Positions 63,401 to 64,000 of a stretch of DNA of 64,000 nt are shown piece by piece (position 1 is the first letter of the stretch; every line of letters starts with the position of its first letter). The DNA is taken from positions 496,001-560,000 of the forward strand of contig JAPQWV010000325.1 in NCBI GenBank assembly GCA_027422505.1. Reading direction: 5' to 3'. The position numbers and the translations under genes are program-made. The notes beneath the pieces were generated by a model that ran no database searches, was not told the DNA's origin, and saw only the letters and a program-made list of their open reading frames with translations. This stretch comes from Craterostigma plantagineum. Its lineage: Eukaryota > Streptophyta > Magnoliopsida > Lamiales > Linderniaceae.

Positions 63401-64000
63401 ATGTCAGAATCGGGCGATTTTTCGAGGTCGATGGACTTCGAATTGGGACTAACTTAAAACATTACAATTCTATATAATCAAGTTGGATTTCAATAAGAAT
63501 TTGAATCGGGGTCGTCTGACTTGTCAATCGAAGTTATAGTCAAAATTGTGTAGACTGCCGGTTTCGGCCGATTCCACACGGACAGCAACCCTAAGTTAGA
63601 ATTCGGCGTCTTTTCAAGGTCGATGGACTTCGAATCGGGACTAACGTAAAAAATAAAAATTATAGATAATCAAGTTTTCTTTCCAAAGGAATTTGAATCA
63701 GGGTTGTCCGACTTGTCAATCGAAAGTTACAGTCAAAATCGTGCAGACTGACGATTTAGGTCGATTCCACTCGGACAGCAACCCTATGTCAGAATCGGGC
63801 GATTTTTCGAGGTCGATGGACTTCGTATCGGGACTAACTTAAAACATAAAAATTCTAGGTAATCAAGTTGACTTTCCAGAAGAATTTGAATCAGGGTCGT
63901 CCGATTTGTCAAGTTATAGTCAAAATCGTGCAGACTGCCGGTTTAAGCCGCTTCCACTCGGACAACAACCCTAAGTCAGAATCGGGCGAATTTTCAAGGT
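60487..64000. repeat. Decayed, irregular satellite toward the array side
   Basis: After one D monomer, A and B' are missing and C follows directly. Truncated or fused monomers occur near 61440 (ATTCTAGTCAAAATCG), 62590 (GTATAGTCAAAATCGGGC), 62850 (GATAATCAGAATCGGG) and 63195 (GATTTGTCAAGTTAAAG). Scattered substitutions such as ATTCTTGATAATC, ATTCTATATAATC and GAATTTTAATC are more frequent than further left. No clear HOR is repeated here. Confidence 0.85.

Larger units (their letters stand above)
54292..64000. repeat. Satellite array, right block
   Basis: Satellite resumes with ACATTAAAATTCTAG at the start of an A'' monomer and continues to the window end. It has ordered HORs up to about 60.5 kb and irregular monomers after that. 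No gene is present. Confidence 0.97.

Noticed and set aside
1..64000. Telomere-type repeat, because AACCCTAAG occurs in many monomers
   Set aside because: Only a single CCCTAA occurs per monomer and many monomers have CCCTATG instead; there is no tandem heptamer.
1..64000. CENP-B box, because each monomer has TTCGAATCGGGA
   Set aside because: The box needs seven bases between TTCG and CGGG with a fixed A; here only three bases separate them.

Overview
The window is a plant satellite-DNA array interrupted by two LTR-retrotransposon insertions. I see no host protein-coding gene, tRNA, rRNA or CRISPR array. About 56.6 kb of the 64 kb is one satellite family, roughly 300 head-to-tail monomers of about 182-193 bp, each starting near ATTCTAG or ATGCTAG. 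A flowering plant is suggested by the nucleosome-sized satellite, by a Copia-type element with the plant initiator-Met-tRNA primer site, and by a Ty3/gypsy chromovirus fragment of the Tekay/Del kind. I cannot name the species. A centromeric or pericentromeric location is inferred, not shown.

Satellite organisation. The monomers fall into four main classes in fixed order A-B-C-D (about 759 bp), with sub-variants (A', A'', B'', C', C2, short C 'cs', D', D2, Ds). These combine into higher-order repeats (HORs) that change along the window. Region 1-7690 is mixed. Region 7691-20597 holds eight copies of an 8-mer of about 1518 bp with one extra 4-mer. Region 20984-30288 holds an 18-mer followed by two 14-mers of about 2610 bp. 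Region 30289-35923 is mixed. Region 35924-43152 has a 14-mer and a 16-mer built from a different arrangement. Region 47280-51041 includes a 12-mer. Region 54292-56879 has two 7-mers of about 1290 bp. Region 57450-60486 has two copies of a second kind of 8-mer. From 60487 to the end the array is visibly decayed, with truncated and fused monomers.

Insertion 1 (43153-47279) is a complete, non-autonomous LTR element on the minus strand. It has two 339-bp LTRs that are identical as read, a 5-bp target duplication GTTAG, a primer-binding site complementary to plant initiator Met tRNA, and a polypurine tract. Its 3.45-kb interior shows no gag-pol but contains hairpin repeats with compensating stem changes and a TTTCGCA-rich tract. 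Identical LTRs mean it is very young.

Insertion 2 (51042 to about 54291) is the 3' remnant of a minus-strand Ty3/gypsy chromovirus: one LTR of 2.9 kb plus about 350 bp of frameshifted pol end with chromodomain-end motifs. It has no second LTR and no target duplication, and about 206 bp of satellite is missing at the junction. Insertion followed by an illegitimate deletion explains this.

Taken together, the window records repeated rounds of homogenisation by unequal exchange, recent retroelement invasion, and decay toward one side.
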